Shown: positions 7,229-15,590 of the stretch, piece by piece
Layout of the letters: each line of letters starts with the position of its first letter
Position numbering within the stretch: position 1 is the first letter of the stretch
Assembly (NCBI GenBank): GCA_041402045.1
Contig: JAWKSZ010000081.1
Span: forward strand, 1 to 36,481
Reading direction: 5' to 3'
From: JAGQRJ01 sp041402045
Lineage (GTDB): Bacteria > Planctomycetota > J058
DNA length: 36,481 nt
Notes under the pieces: model-generated
The model's input: only the letters and a program-made list of their open reading frames with translations
Told to the model about the DNA's origin: nothing
Database searches by the model: none
Position numbers and translations under genes: made by a program

Positions 7229-8404
7229 GTGGAGTTCCCCCTCGCCGTCGGGATCCTGGGGGTGATCCTCCTCCTGGGCGTGTGGGGTCCCTTCGTGCAC
7301 GGCGGCGAAGAAGCTCCGCTCCGTGACGTGGGCTGGGCGCTCCTGATCGTGGGGGTCCCGGTCGTGAACCTCCTGCGCTACCGGCGCGCGCCCTGGGGGT
7401 GTCTGCCGCTGGCGTTGAGCGTGCTCACCGCAGCCGGGCTGTTCGCCGCGGGGGTCGACCCGCTGGCCGGGGTGATCGCGGTCGCGGTCCCCAACGGCGC
7501 GTTCCTCCTGGGCGAGCTGCTCCTCGGCCCGAGCCTGCGCCGGGCGCGCCGAGCGCGGCGGCTGGCCGAGCTGGAGGACGACGCCCTGCCGCTCTCGCGA
7601 GTCCTCGTGCTCCTCGGCGACCGCGAGGACGAGGTCTCCGAGCGCGCCGCCAAGGTCCTGGCCAGCCGGAGCTGGGCGGACGTCGGGCTGGCCCTCGCCG
7701 AGCCCTTGGCCTCGCGGTTGCCGCCGCGCGGCCTGCTCCCGGCCCTGGAGCAGCACGCGGCGCAGGACCCCGCGACGGTGCGTCCCTGGATCGAGGCGCG
7801 GCTGCCCGGGGCCAGGTTCGAGCTGCGCCAAGGGCTCGGGCGGCTGCTGGGGCTCCACGGCGGCGCGCTGCCGGAGGACCTCGACGGGCGTTTGGGTCAC
7901 GCGCTGGGGCAGCTCGAGGTGGACGCCCGCGCAGGGGGCGCGGCGCTGGTCGCGACCCTCGCCGAGCCCCGGGCGACGCCGGCCCAGCGCCAGGCCGCCC
8001 TCGAGGCCCTCGATCGCGCCCCCGCCGACGACGTCCTGGCGGCCGCGCGCGCCGCCCTCGACGCCGGGCCGGGGACCGCGGAGTTGGCCTGGGTGTTCCA
8101 CGACCTGGGGCAGGCCCCGGACGGCCCGCGGGTCGCGCGGTTGCTCGGCTCCGACGACTACGACGTGGCCAACGCCGCCGTGGACGCCCTGGCCGGGGTC
8201 CTCGGGCGCGGCAAGCTGGGCGAGCACGAGGCCGCGACCCTGGCAGGGGTGGAGACGGCGCGCGCGCAGCTCCGGGCCGAGCACCCGCCCGGGGAGAACC
8301 GCCTGGCCGACGGCCTGGTCCAGGCGCTGGAGGAGCTGCGCGCCGACCTCGAGCAGCGCGCTCCCCACGATCCGGCGCCGGAGGGCCCCGGAAAGGCCGG
8401 CTGA
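7229..8404 (+). CDS. Membrane protein with HEAT-like helical repeats, unknown function
   Basis: 391 residues from a GTG at 7229, 26 bases after the dnaJ-like stop. Four hydrophobic spans occupy about residues 4-20, 31-48, 56-75 and 78-98. A basic stretch (RRARRARRL) marks the cytoplasmic side. The remaining ~280 residues are Ala/Leu/Arg-rich helical pairs resembling HEAT or PBS-lyase repeats (for example DREDEVSERAAKVLASRSWA and SDDYDVANAAVDALAGVLG). No catalytic motif is seen. The repeat part is likely a protein-binding platform at the inner membrane. It is probably co-transcribed with the dnaJ-like gene, which suggests but does not prove a chaperone link. Confidence 0.72.
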   Translation: MEFPLAVGILGVILLLGVWGPFVHGGEEAPLRDVGWALLIVGVPVVNLLRYRRAPWGCLPLALSVLTAAGLFAAGVDPLAGVIAVAVPNGAFLLGELLLGPSLRRARRARRLAELEDDALPLSRVLVLLGDREDEVSERAAKVLASRSWADVGLALAEPLASRLPPRGLLPALEQHAAQDPATVRPWIEARLPGARFELRQGLGRLLGLHGGALPEDLDGRLGHALGQLEVDARAGGAALVATLAEPRATPAQRQAALEALDRAPADDVLAAARAALDAGPGTAELAWVFHDLGQAPDGPRVARLLGSDDYDVANAAVDALAGVLGRGKLGEHEAATLAGVETARAQLRAEHPPGENRLADGLVQALEELRADLEQRAPHDPAPEGPGKAG

Positions 8405-8435
8405 GGTAGAGTGCCCGCGAGACGGAGGCGGGCAC

Positions 8436-9461
8436 ATGAGCAGCTTCAGCGCCTGGGCAGCAGCGCGCGGCGCGACCCTCTCGGGCGAGCGCGCCCTCGA
8501 CTTCGGCGACCCGGCGGGTGAGGCGCGCGCGCTGCGCGAGGGCGTAGGCCTCTGGTGGCGCGCAGACTGGGAGCCGCTGTGGCTGCGCGGGGGCGATCGG
8601 CTCCCCTTCCTGCACAAGTATTGCACTCAGGACGTGGCGACCCTCGCCCCGGGCAGCTCGACCTACGGCTGCTGCCTGACGGTGAAGGGGACGCTGGTCG
8701 GCGACTTCTCGCTGCACGTGCTGGACGACGCCGCCCTGCTGCTCGTCGCGCCCGGGGCCGGCGACGCGCTGCTCGCGCACCTCGGCAAGTTCGCGGTGTT
8801 CGACGACGTGAGCCTCGAGCGCGCCGAGGACGTCGAGGTGCTCTCGCTGCTCGGCCCGCAGGCGGAGGGCCTCGTGAACCGGGCGCTCGGCGTCGCCCTC
8901 GAGCCGGGGAAGAACGCCGCGGCGCGCCTCGGCGAGACCGAGCTGCGGGTGGCGCGGGAGGAGCCCGCCGGAGTGCGCTGCTACGACCTGCTCGTGCCCC
9001 GCGGCGCCTGCGTCGCCGTCGCCGACGCCCTCGCCGCCGAGGCGCCGCCCGTGGGCCGCCTCGCGATCGACGCGCTGCGGGTCGCGCGCGGCTGGCCGCT
9101 GTTCGGCGTGGACATGGGGGAGAAGACGATCCCCAACGAGGCCGGGCTCAAGGAGCGCGCGGTCAGCTTCTCCAAGGGCTGCTACCTGGGGCAGGAGGTC
9201 GTGGTCAGGATCGAGCACCGCGGCCACGTGAACCGCATGCTGGTCGCGCTTCGCCCCGAGTCGGCGCCTGGAGCGGCCCCGCTCCCCGTGTTCGTGGGGG
9301 CGAAGGAGGTGGGGCAGCTCACGACCCTCGCCGAGCTCCCCGACGGGCCCGCAGGGCTCGGGATCCTGCACCGCAAGGCCTGGGGCGAGGACGGGGCCGA
9401 GGTCCACGTCGGCGCGCCCGACGGGCCGCGCGCGCAGATCTCCGCGTTGCCCCTCGCGTGA
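8436..9461 (+). CDS. ygfZ: Folate-binding YgfZ/GcvT-family protein
   Basis: 341 residues. The fold of the glycine-cleavage T-protein is recognisable, and the YgfZ signature KGCYLGQE lies at residues 247-254 with Cys249, followed by RIEHRGHVNR. Known: YgfZ uses tetrahydrofolate and helps maintain or assemble certain 4Fe-4S enzymes, including the radical-SAM enzyme MiaB. GcvT proper lacks the KGCYxGQE cysteine motif, so the YgfZ call is preferred. Residues such as FLHKYCTQDV near 55 and TYGCCLTVKGTLVGDF near 75 follow the family pattern. Its TGA overlaps the GTG of the metallophosphoesterase by four bases. The gene stands alone as an Fe-S function; the cysteine desulfurase is 5 kb away on the other strand. 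Confidence 0.9.
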   Translation: MSSFSAWAAARGATLSGERALDFGDPAGEARALREGVGLWWRADWEPLWLRGGDRLPFLHKYCTQDVATLAPGSSTYGCCLTVKGTLVGDFSLHVLDDAALLLVAPGAGDALLAHLGKFAVFDDVSLERAEDVEVLSLLGPQAEGLVNRALGVALEPGKNAAARLGETELRVAREEPAGVRCYDLLVPRGACVAVADALAAEAPPVGRLAIDALRVARGWPLFGVDMGEKTIPNEAGLKERAVSFSKGCYLGQEVVVRIEHRGHVNRMLVALRPESAPGAAPLPVFVGAKEVGQLTTLAELPDGPAGLGILHRKAWGEDGAEVHVGAPDGPRAQISALPLA

Positions 9462-10398
9462 GGGTCCTCGGGGCGCTCCTGCTGCTGGCCCTCGGCGCCG
9501 GCTGTCGCGCGTCGGACCCCGCCGCGGAGCGCGAGCTCCCGCCGGTAGTCGTGCGCGCCCTGGAGCCCGGGGAGGCCGCGCTCACGGTGTGCGCCGTGGG
9601 GGACACGGGCACCGGCGGCAGCGGGCAGGCGGACGTCGGGACGTCCATGGCCACCCGCGCCGCCCGGGAGCCCTCTGGATCTGGTCTTGCTCCTCGGCGA
9701 CAACTTCTACCCCGAGGTGGCGTCGGTGGACGACCCCCAGTGGGAGGACGCGTTCGAGGCGATCTTACGACGCCCCGTCGCTGAAGGAGGTGCCGTTCTA
9801 CGTCGTCCTCGGCAACCACGACCACAAGGGCAGCGTGCAGGCCCAGGTGGACTACAGCCAGCGCCTCGCTGGCGGCTGCCTGCGCGGCACTACGCCTCGA
9901 GGTGAGGTCCTTGCCGACGGGACGCGCGGGTGGGGTTTTTCATGCTCGACACCCAGGTCATGCTCCCCGGGTCGGCGGAGGGCGAGGCCCAGCGCGTGGC
10001 TGGCCGAGGCCCTGGCCCAGAGCGAGGCCGACTGGAAGGTGGCGTGCGGCCACCACCCGATCTACTCCTCGAAGCTCACCCGGGAGGGCTACCGCACCCA
10101 CCTCGGCCCCTTCCTCGAGGACACCCTGGTCGAGGGAGGGGTCGACCTCTACCTCGCCGGACACGATCACGTGCTGGAGCTGAGTCAGGACCTGCGCGGG
10201 GTGCGCCACGTGATCTCCGGGGCGGGGGCGGGGTGGGACAAGGCCGTGGAGATCGAGTGGGGCGAGCGCTCCGACTACGCCGCCACCGGCGGCGGATTCT
10301 GCGTGCTGCGCTTCACCGCGCGGGACGTGACCCTCGAGTTCGTGCGCCTCGACGGAGCGACCCAGTTCGCGAGCACCCTGGAGCGCGCCGGTCGGTGA
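9458..10398 (+). pseudogene. Lipoprotein metallophosphoesterase, broken by about seven indels
   Basis: Calcineurin-like phosphoesterase of the purple-acid-phosphatase type. It starts at GTG 9458 (GTGA overlap with ygfZ) with a lipoprotein signal (LLLLALGAGC). All metal motifs can be read, but in different frames: GDTGTGG, LLLGDNFYP, VVLGNHDHKG, CGHHPIYS, LAGHDHVLEL. Frame changes fall near 9671-9675, 9763-9766 (an extra T), 9861-9867, 9897-9898 (TTC to TC), two within about 9910-9940, and 9993-9997. From about 9998 to the TGA at 10398 the frame is intact. No in-frame nonsense substitution is needed and the motifs are undamaged, which fits sequencing error or very recent inactivation. It is typed as pseudogene because no single frame encodes the protein as given. 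Confidence 0.82.
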
Positions 10399-11213
10399 GC
10401 GTGCTCTGCTGGGGCGACGTGGGCTGGGACGTGTATCGGGGCCAGGCCGCGCCTTTTCCCGGTGGCTGCGCGCTGAACGTCGCGACGTCGCTGCGCCTGG
10501 CCGGCGCGGAGTGCGAGGTCGCGGGGGCGATCGGGCCCGACGGACGCCCGCTGCGCGCCTTCCTCAGCGCGCGGGGGGTGGGGCACGCAGGGCTGCTCGA
10601 GCTGGAGGGACCCACCCCGCGGCAGGAGCTGCGGGTCCTGCCCGACGGAGAGCGCGAGTTCTCGCGCTACCGCCCCGGGGTGCTCCTGCGCTACGACCCG
10701 CGCTGCGCCCTGCCTTGGCTGCGCGAGAGCCGACTGGTCCACGTGCCGGTGTTCGATCACACCCTGCCGTGGGTGCGCTGGACCCTGCGACACGCGCCCC
10801 AGGTGCGCCTGGCCCTGGACCTCATGAACCTCAGCGACGTGACCTGGGACGACGTCGAGCTCGCGGTGGCGCGGGCGCGCTACGTGTTCGCCGGGCTCAG
10901 CGCCGTGCGGCAGGCGCGGGAGCTCGCGGGCTTGGCGGCCCTCGCGCGTCGGCCCGGGGCGGCGACGGTGATCACGACCCTCGGGCCGCGAGGGGCGCGG
11001 GCGCACCGCGGGGCGGTGTGCGTCTCGCGTCCGGCGCCGCCGATCCCGGGCGGGCGGGTCCTGGACACCACCGGCTGCGGCGACGCCGTAGCTGGCACGT
11101 TCCTGGCCCACGCCGAGCGCGGCGCGTGTCTGGCCTCCGCCCTCGGCGTGTCCCTCGGTCGGGCCGCGCAGGTAGCGGGGCAGCTGGGGGCCGTGGGCCC
11201 TGGCGCGGGCTAG
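10395..11213 (+). CDS. PfkB-family sugar kinase
   Basis: 272 residues from GTG 10395, overlapping the phosphoesterase stop by four bases. The ribokinase fold shows PFPGGCALNVATSLRLAG near the N-terminus (the GGxxxN sugar-binding region) and the PfkB signature DTTGCGDAVAGTF at 224-236, with catalytic base Asp230 and the GxGD anion hole. Known: these kinases phosphorylate sugars, nucleosides or fructosyl-amino acids with ATP. The substrate cannot be told from sequence. The gene ends one base from the convergent small zinc-protein gene. An alternative GTG six bases further in is possible. Confidence 0.87.
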   Translation: MSVLCWGDVGWDVYRGQAAPFPGGCALNVATSLRLAGAECEVAGAIGPDGRPLRAFLSARGVGHAGLLELEGPTPRQELRVLPDGEREFSRYRPGVLLRYDPRCALPWLRESRLVHVPVFDHTLPWVRWTLRHAPQVRLALDLMNLSDVTWDDVELAVARARYVFAGLSAVRQARELAGLAALARRPGAATVITTLGPRGARAHRGAVCVSRPAPPIPGGRVLDTTGCGDAVAGTFLAHAERGACLASALGVSLGRAAQVAGQLGAVGPGAG

Positions 11214-11214
11214 G

Positions 11215-11460
11215 CTAGCCGGCTTGGGTCAGGCGGCCGGCGGACGCCGCGTGGCGGCGGCCCCAGTCGCGCAGGCGGCGCTTGGCGGCCTGCAGGCGCA
11301 CCTCGCGCATGACTCGCGCCGCGTAGGGCATGTGCTCGAGGTGGTCGGTGCAGTAGCGCTTGCCGTCGCTCGTCGACGCACCGCAGCACGCGCACGTGAT
11401 CCCTTCGGGCACCCGATCCTGGGTCCGCATGGACTCCAGCTCTCCGTTGATCCGCTTCAC
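11215..11460 (-). CDS. Small zinc-binding protein of unknown function
   Basis: About 81 residues from GTG 11460, or 71 from ATG 11430. The longer open frame upstream is of low-complexity composition and is probably not coding. A compact metal site is suggested by CACCGASTSDGKRYCTDH: two close cysteines, then Cys and His nine to twelve residues later. MPYAARVMREVRLQAAKRRL follows as a basic helix. The shape resembles small zinc ribbons with a basic tail that bind RNA, DNA or ribosomes, but I do not recognise a named family. It is convergent with the PfkB gene. Confidence 0.6.
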   Translation of the reverse strand: MKRINGELESMRTQDRVPEGITCACCGASTSDGKRYCTDHLEHMPYAARVMREVRLQAAKRRLRDWGRRHAASAGRLTQAG

Positions 11461-11841
11461 CTCACGCCGTCCTTTCCGCGTCGGGACGACTCCTCGGAGG
11501 CCCGCCGGCCAGGTCCCGACGTCCGGGGCTTTCCGCACGCCGCGTGCCAGCCTGGCTCGGGGGCCGCGCTCCCGCGGCGACTCTGCGGCTCGAGGGAGAG
11601 ATGCGCGCTGGGGGCCAGCGTTCATGCGGCATGCGGCGTGGGTGCCCCGGATGCCGCAGCGCGTGGGGCGTAGCGGACCCCGGGGAAGTCGAGGGGGACT
11701 GTCCCCCCCCAGAACGAGCGTTCTGGCGTCGACTGGCGCCAAACGGCGGGCGGATCTGTCGTAAGGAGACGTCGCTGTCGCCCTGCGCCGCAGAGCGTCG
11801 CAGGCGCTCGCGGTGCGCCCGCGACGCGACGTGTCAGGGCT
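11461..11841. other. Intergenic region of 381 bases with two inverted repeats
   Basis: No convincing gene: the open frames here lack codon bias and recognisable sequence. An inverted repeat TGCGGCAT/ATGCCGCA lies at 11625-11632 and 11651-11658. A second, CCAGAACG-AG-CGTTCTGG, lies at 11709-11726 and contains GAAC-N4-GTTC. Runs of G and C (11694-11710) surround it. A promoter for the small zinc-protein gene should lie in the left part. No tRNA is visible on either strand. Confidence 0.5.
11709..11726. promoter_or_regulatory. Palindrome with a GAAC-N4-GTTC core (LexA-box-like)
   Basis: A perfect 8-base palindrome around a 2-base centre contains GAACGAGCGTTC (11712-11723). GAAC-N4-GTTC is the LexA operator core in Gram-positive bacteria and some other phyla. 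The nearest gene reading away from it starts 250 bases off (the small zinc protein on the minus strand), farther than usual for an SOS operator. Chance is a real alternative. Confidence 0.3.
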
Positions 11842-12387
11842 TCAGTCGATCGCCTGGCTCAGGATCCGGATGACCTCGCCGGCCGAGACCGCGTCCAGGA
11901 GGGCGTCCTTGAGCTCGTCCCCGTCGGCGAAGGCCTGGGCCAGGGCGCGCTCGACCTTGAGGTAATACTTGTCGTCGTGGTTCGGCGCGACCATGGGCAC
12001 GAACAGGCGCACCGGCTCCTCGTCGATCGCGTCGAAGGGCAGGCCCGGGTCGGGGGCGATCGCGACCCCCATGACGAAGCCCTTGGCTTGAGGCGTACGC
12101 ACGTGGGGCATGGCGAACCCGCGCCCGATCCCGGTGGTGGCCTTGGCCTCGCGGTTGCGCAGGTCGGTGAACAGCTTGCTGCGGTTGCTGATCCGTCCGC
12201 TGGCGTCGAGGAGGTGGGTCAGCGGCTCGAGGATCCGGAGCTTGGTCTCCCACAGCGCGCGACCCTGGAGCTCCTCGTCGTCCTCGTCGTCGTCTTCCTC
12301 CGCCCAGGGGTCGGCCTCTGCGTCGAGGTCCAGCGGCGCGAAGTGGAGGTCGATGTTCTCCTCCTTCAGGAAGCGGTTGAGTCGCAT
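11842..12387 (-). CDS. PTS IIA-domain protein (PtsN/fructose type)
   Basis: 181 residues. The C-terminal ~140 residues form the EIIA fructose/mannitol fold with the phospho-acceptor site GIGRGFAMPHVR, His95. The N-terminus is shorter in homology and carries an acidic run (EEDDDEDDEE, residues 30-39) not typical of transport IIA. Known: phosphorylated IIA-Ntr proteins regulate potassium uptake, nitrogen and stress responses rather than moving sugars. No PTS permease, EI or HPr is in the window, so a regulatory role is likelier. It lies 10 bases downstream of a Ser/Thr kinase gene on the same strand, so a shared transcript is likely; it might be a kinase target or an independent regulator. Confidence 0.85.
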   Translation of the reverse strand: MRLNRFLKEENIDLHFAPLDLDAEADPWAEEDDDEDDEELQGRALWETKLRILEPLTHLLDASGRISNRSKLFTDLRNREAKATTGIGRGFAMPHVRTPQAKGFVMGVAIAPDPGLPFDAIDEEPVRLFVPMVAPNHDDKYYLKVERALAQAFADGDELKDALLDAVSAGEVIRILSQAID

Positions 12388-12397
12388 GCCGCTGACT

Positions 12398-13648
12398 TCA
12401 GGCCGAGGTGGCGCCGAGGTAGGCGAGGTAGAGGCACACCACCACGGCGATCGCCGCGACCGCGGCCACGCCCCAGAACAGGAGGGTCATGCGCTCGAGC
12501 TGGCGCTGCATGGCGAGGACCTCGAGCTGACGCTGGCGGGTCTTCTCCTTCTCCAGGTTCAGGAGCTCGACCAGCTCGGCGCGGCCCATGTCGTGGCCGG
12601 CGCCGACCTTGTGCCGCAGCTTGACGTTCTCCAGCTCCTCGAACAGGACCTCGCAGGTGGGGTAGCGGTCGTTGGGATCCTTGGCCGCCATGCGCTTGAC
12701 GATCTTGACCAGCGCCTCGGGGACCTCCGGGTTGAGCTCCTCCAGCGGGGGGAGCTCCTCGCGAATGTGGGCGCGCATGATCGACGACACGGTCCCGTCG
12801 AAGGGCGGGCGCTTGGCGAGCATGTGGTAGAGCGTGACGCCGAGGCTGTAGATGTCCGAGCGGAAGTCGACGTCCTTGCCCATGGCCTGTTCGGGGCTGA
12901 TGTAGTCGGGGGTCCCGAGGACCGAGCCCTCCTCGGTGACGTCGATCGCGATGTTCGACTTGACGAAGCCGAAGTCACCGAGCTTGGCCACGCCGTCGGT
13001 GGTGAGCATGATGTTCGACGGCTTGATGTCGCAGTGGACGATGTCGAAGCGCGAGATATAGCGGATCGCGCGCAGCATTTGCAGAATGATGTCCACGGCC
13101 TGGATCGGGTCGATCGGGCCGTCCCGCTCGATGATCTGCTCGAGGGTCTCGCCCTCGATGTATTCCATGGAGAAGAAGAGCTTCCAGTCCTCGCGCCCGA
13201 CGTCGTAGACCTTGATCAGGTTTTGGTGCGAGAGCTTGCCGACGAGGCGGGCCTCCACCAGGAAGCGCTGCTTGAACTCCTCGTCGTTGAGCCAGCGCCG
13301 GTGGAGGATCTTGAGCGCGACCAGGCGGTTCATGGAGACCTGCTTGGCCTTGAACACGACCCCCAGGCCGCCCTCGCCGAGCTTGTTGTAGATCTCGTAG
13401 CCCTTGATCGACCACTTCTTCTTCTCGTTGTCCTTCTTCAGCCTGCGGTAGGCGAGGCCCACCGCGTTGGCCTGCTCATGGCTGAGGAAGGTCTTCTCCA
13501 CCGCGACGTCCTCGAAGCGCACCGCGCCCTCGGTCACGTCGAGCCCGCGCATGAAGCGAAAGCACTCCCGCACCTGCTCCCTGCTGAGGAAGCCGTTCTT
13601 GATCGCGAGCTTGCTGAACGCGCGGTCGTGGGGCGTGATCTCGGCCAC
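12398..13648 (-). CDS. Membrane-anchored Ser/Thr protein kinase with an N-terminal accessory domain
   Basis: 416 residues from GTG 13648. Residues 1-80 form a helical domain (AFSKLAIKNGFLSREQVREC) that I associate with kinases of Planctomycetota. The kinase domain is about 84-345: glycine loop LGEGGLGVVF, lysine in VALKIL, catalytic loop HCDIKPSN, metal site GDFGF, and TPDYISPEQA. Asp, Lys and Asn are all kept, so it should be active. Arg of HRD is Cys (a non-RD kinase), so activation-loop phosphorylation may not control it. A linker rich in Glu/Lys/Arg leads to one C-terminal span (about 392-412) with almost no outside domain. The PTS IIA gene follows 10 bases later. Confidence 0.92.
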   Translation of the reverse strand: MAEITPHDRAFSKLAIKNGFLSREQVRECFRFMRGLDVTEGAVRFEDVAVEKTFLSHEQANAVGLAYRRLKKDNEKKKWSIKGYEIYNKLGEGGLGVVFKAKQVSMNRLVALKILHRRWLNDEEFKQRFLVEARLVGKLSHQNLIKVYDVGREDWKLFFSMEYIEGETLEQIIERDGPIDPIQAVDIILQMLRAIRYISRFDIVHCDIKPSNIMLTTDGVAKLGDFGFVKSNIAIDVTEEGSVLGTPDYISPEQAMGKDVDFRSDIYSLGVTLYHMLAKRPPFDGTVSSIMRAHIREELPPLEELNPEVPEALVKIVKRMAAKDPNDRYPTCEVLFEELENVKLRHKVGAGHDMGRAELVELLNLEKEKTRQRQLEVLAMQRQLERMTLLFWGVAAVAAIAVVVCLYLAYLGATSA

Positions 13649-13811
13649 CTGAAGTGCCTTTCCTGAGGGGGCTCAGGGGGTGTACGTGGAGCGGTGCAGA
13701 AGTCTACCTCTTTTTACCGGCGGCTTCTCCCGGCGTTAGAAAACACGGCGGGGGGCGGGGTCAGGCGTGCGCCCGAGGTCCGGAGGCGGCCCTGAGCGTC
13801 GAGCGGGCTGC

Positions 13812-13873
13812 CCCACACGGCGCGAGGGAGGGACGACGTCCCTCCCTCGGCGCGACACCTGCGGTCGTGTGGG
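13812..13873. terminator. Nested hairpin between the kinase and the anchored helical protein
   Basis: A perfect 12-bp stem, CGAGGGAGGGAC with GTCCCTCCCTCG (13823-13834 and 13838-13849, 3-base loop), lies inside a second 8-bp pair, CCCACACG with CGTGTGGG (13812-13819 and 13866-13873). It begins five bases beyond the stop of the minus-strand gene at 13879, the right place for a terminator. It has no T-run, so termination efficiency is uncertain. Confidence 0.55.
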
Positions 13874-13878
13874 CCTCG

Positions 13879-14481
13879 CTACAGCGAGCGGCTGGCCGCG
13901 CGCAGCAGGCCGTTCTCGGCGAGCTTGCGGATCTCGGGGTCGGCGTCGGGGAAGCACTCGTCGATCACCTTGTACATCCACACGTAGTAGAGCCGGTTCT
14001 TCTCGTCCTCCCAGAAGCTCCCCACCCGGATCAGCGCCTCGGGGAGCCGAGGGTGCGGCTTGCCCTCGGGGTTGACCGGCTTGATGTCCGGCTCGAGGTA
14101 GACCTCGTTCTCGGCGTCGTAGAAGCGGTTGTGCCACAGGTGCGGCATGTAGAACGCCCACGCGTCCGGGTTCGCCTGGTACTCGCGGAAGGTCGAGGCG
14201 AGCTCGTAGAGCTGCTCGTTGTGGGACTCGTCTCCGCGGAACATGAGGTAGAAGTCCTCGTAGACCTTGATCGCCTCGGTGCGGCGCCCGGTCCACCACA
14301 GGATCGACGCGGCGCGGAGCAGCGCGTCGGGGTCCTTCTTCTTCATGGCGGGTTCGATCTGGAATCGGTGGATCCCTGGCCCGAAGTACGCGACCGTCCC
14401 GCCCACGATGAGCAAGAACACTGCTGCGTAGATCTTCAGCTTCAGGTCCTTCTTCTGCTCTTCAGAACGCTGGAACGCCAT
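13879..14481 (-). CDS. Anchored helical (TPR-like) protein of unknown function
   Basis: 200 residues. A charged N-terminus (RSEEQKKDLKLK) is followed by one membrane span at about residues 18-36 (AAVFLLIVGGTVAYFGPG). The rest is helical with a TPR-like pair (DALLRAASILWWTGRRTEAI, then KVYEDFYLMF) and a region rich in Tyr, Trp and Phe (DAWAFYMPHLWHNRFYDAE). It probably faces the periplasm. No enzyme motif is seen. It has its own reading frame with normal codon use, and lies 35 bases downstream of the cysteine desulfurase on the same strand. Confidence 0.75.
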   Translation of the reverse strand: MAFQRSEEQKKDLKLKIYAAVFLLIVGGTVAYFGPGIHRFQIEPAMKKKDPDALLRAASILWWTGRRTEAIKVYEDFYLMFRGDESHNEQLYELASTFREYQANPDAWAFYMPHLWHNRFYDAENEVYLEPDIKPVNPEGKPHPRLPEALIRVGSFWEDEKNRLYYVWMYKVIDECFPDADPEIRKLAENGLLRAASRSL

Positions 14482-14516
14482 GACTTACCTCCCCGGGCTC
14501 GATCCCTGACCCCACC

Positions 14517-15590
14517 CTAGCCCAAGCTGGACAGGCGCTCCACTCCGCGCGCGTAAGTCTCTACGATTCGCTCGACGACGGCCTCGGGCAGAGGACTTTC
14601 CCACGAGAAGCGCAGGCTGGCGCGGGCAGCAGCGGCGCTGACGCCCAGCGCGCGGAGCACGTGACTGGGGGCGGGGTCTCCGCTCGCGCAGGCGGACCCG
14701 GTCCCGACCGCGATCCCGCTGGCCTCGAGCTCGAGGACGAGGGCGTCGCCGTTGACCCCGGCGCACGACACGCTGAGGATGCCCGGCAGGCGCGGACCGT
14801 CCGCGGCGTGGACCGTGAGCCCGGGGACGCGCGCGGCCAGCGCCGCCTGGAGCCGGTCACGGGAGTCAGCGACCTCTGCCGCGACGTGGGGTCGACGCGC
14901 CGCCCAGGCCGCCAACACCCCCGCCAGCACGTCCGGAGTCAAGGGCAAGGACGGGGCCGCGGGGGGGCGTCGTCCGAGGAGCGCGCCCACGCCGGGGGGG
15001 CCTCCCAGCTTGTGGAACGACACGCTCACCGTGTCGGCGCCCAGCGTCCCGGGGCGCACGTCGAACCAGGGCGCGGTCTGCACCGCGTCCACGTGCAGGC
15101 GCGCGGGGTGACCCCGCAGGGCTGCCGCCAGCGCCGGGATCGGCTGCAGGCACCCGGTCTCGTTGTTCCCGTGCATGAGCGCGACGAGGCTCGTGTCCGC
15201 CCGCAGCGCGCGGGCGAGGGCCGCAGGCGCCACCGCGCCGCGGCGGTCGACGGGCAGGAACTCGACCTCCACCCCCCCGGCCTCGAGGGCCTCGAGCGCG
15301 CGCAACACCGAGGGGTGCTCGGTGGGCTGTGAGATCACGTGCCCCCGGGCCCGGGACAGGGCCAGGTTGTTGGCCGCGCTCCCGCCCGCCGTCAGGAGCA
15401 CCTGGGCCGGATCGAGGTGCAGCGCCGCGGCCAGCTCCCGCTGCGCACGGCCCGCGTCGGGCGCTCCGGGGGGGGCCGCGTCCATGGCTCGACGGACGCC
15501 GGGGTCCAGAGGGCGCGTCGCCGCGTGGTCGAGGTAGATCCAGGCGTCGCGCGCGAACCCGCGCGGCGCTGAGCCTCGCTCGCCCGTCAG
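14517..15590 (-). CDS. Cysteine desulfurase (NifS/IscS family)
   Basis: PLP enzyme that takes sulfur from cysteine for Fe-S and thio-cofactor synthesis. The family N-terminus IYLDHAATRPLD lies upstream of the first ATG (15485), so the gene must begin earlier. No ATG, GTG or TTG is in frame before it; the CTG at 15590 is the only plausible start, just after the epimerase stop at 15607. Motifs: the PLP-lysine loop SFHKLGGPPGVGALL, HVDAVQTAPW (PLP Asp), and the catalytic-cysteine loop GTGSACASGDPAPSHVL. TAGGSAANNLAL replaces the usual T-x-x-x-T/S-E-S-N-N, with Ala at the Glu position. Length about 357 residues if CTG is right; known members are about 380-400. No iscU or sufU is near. Confidence 0.83.
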   Translation of the reverse strand: MTGERGSAPRGFARDAWIYLDHAATRPLDPGVRRAMDAAPPGAPDAGRAQRELAAALHLDPAQVLLTAGGSAANNLALSRARGHVISQPTEHPSVLRALEALEAGGVEVEFLPVDRRGAVAPAALARALRADTSLVALMHGNNETGCLQPIPALAAALRGHPARLHVDAVQTAPWFDVRPGTLGADTVSVSFHKLGGPPGVGALLGRRPPAAPSLPLTPDVLAGVLAAWAARRPHVAAEVADSRDRLQAALAARVPGLTVHAADGPRLPGILSVSCAGVNGDALVLELEASGIAVGTGSACASGDPAPSHVLRALGVSAAAARASLRFSWESPLPEAVVERIVETYARGVERLSSLG

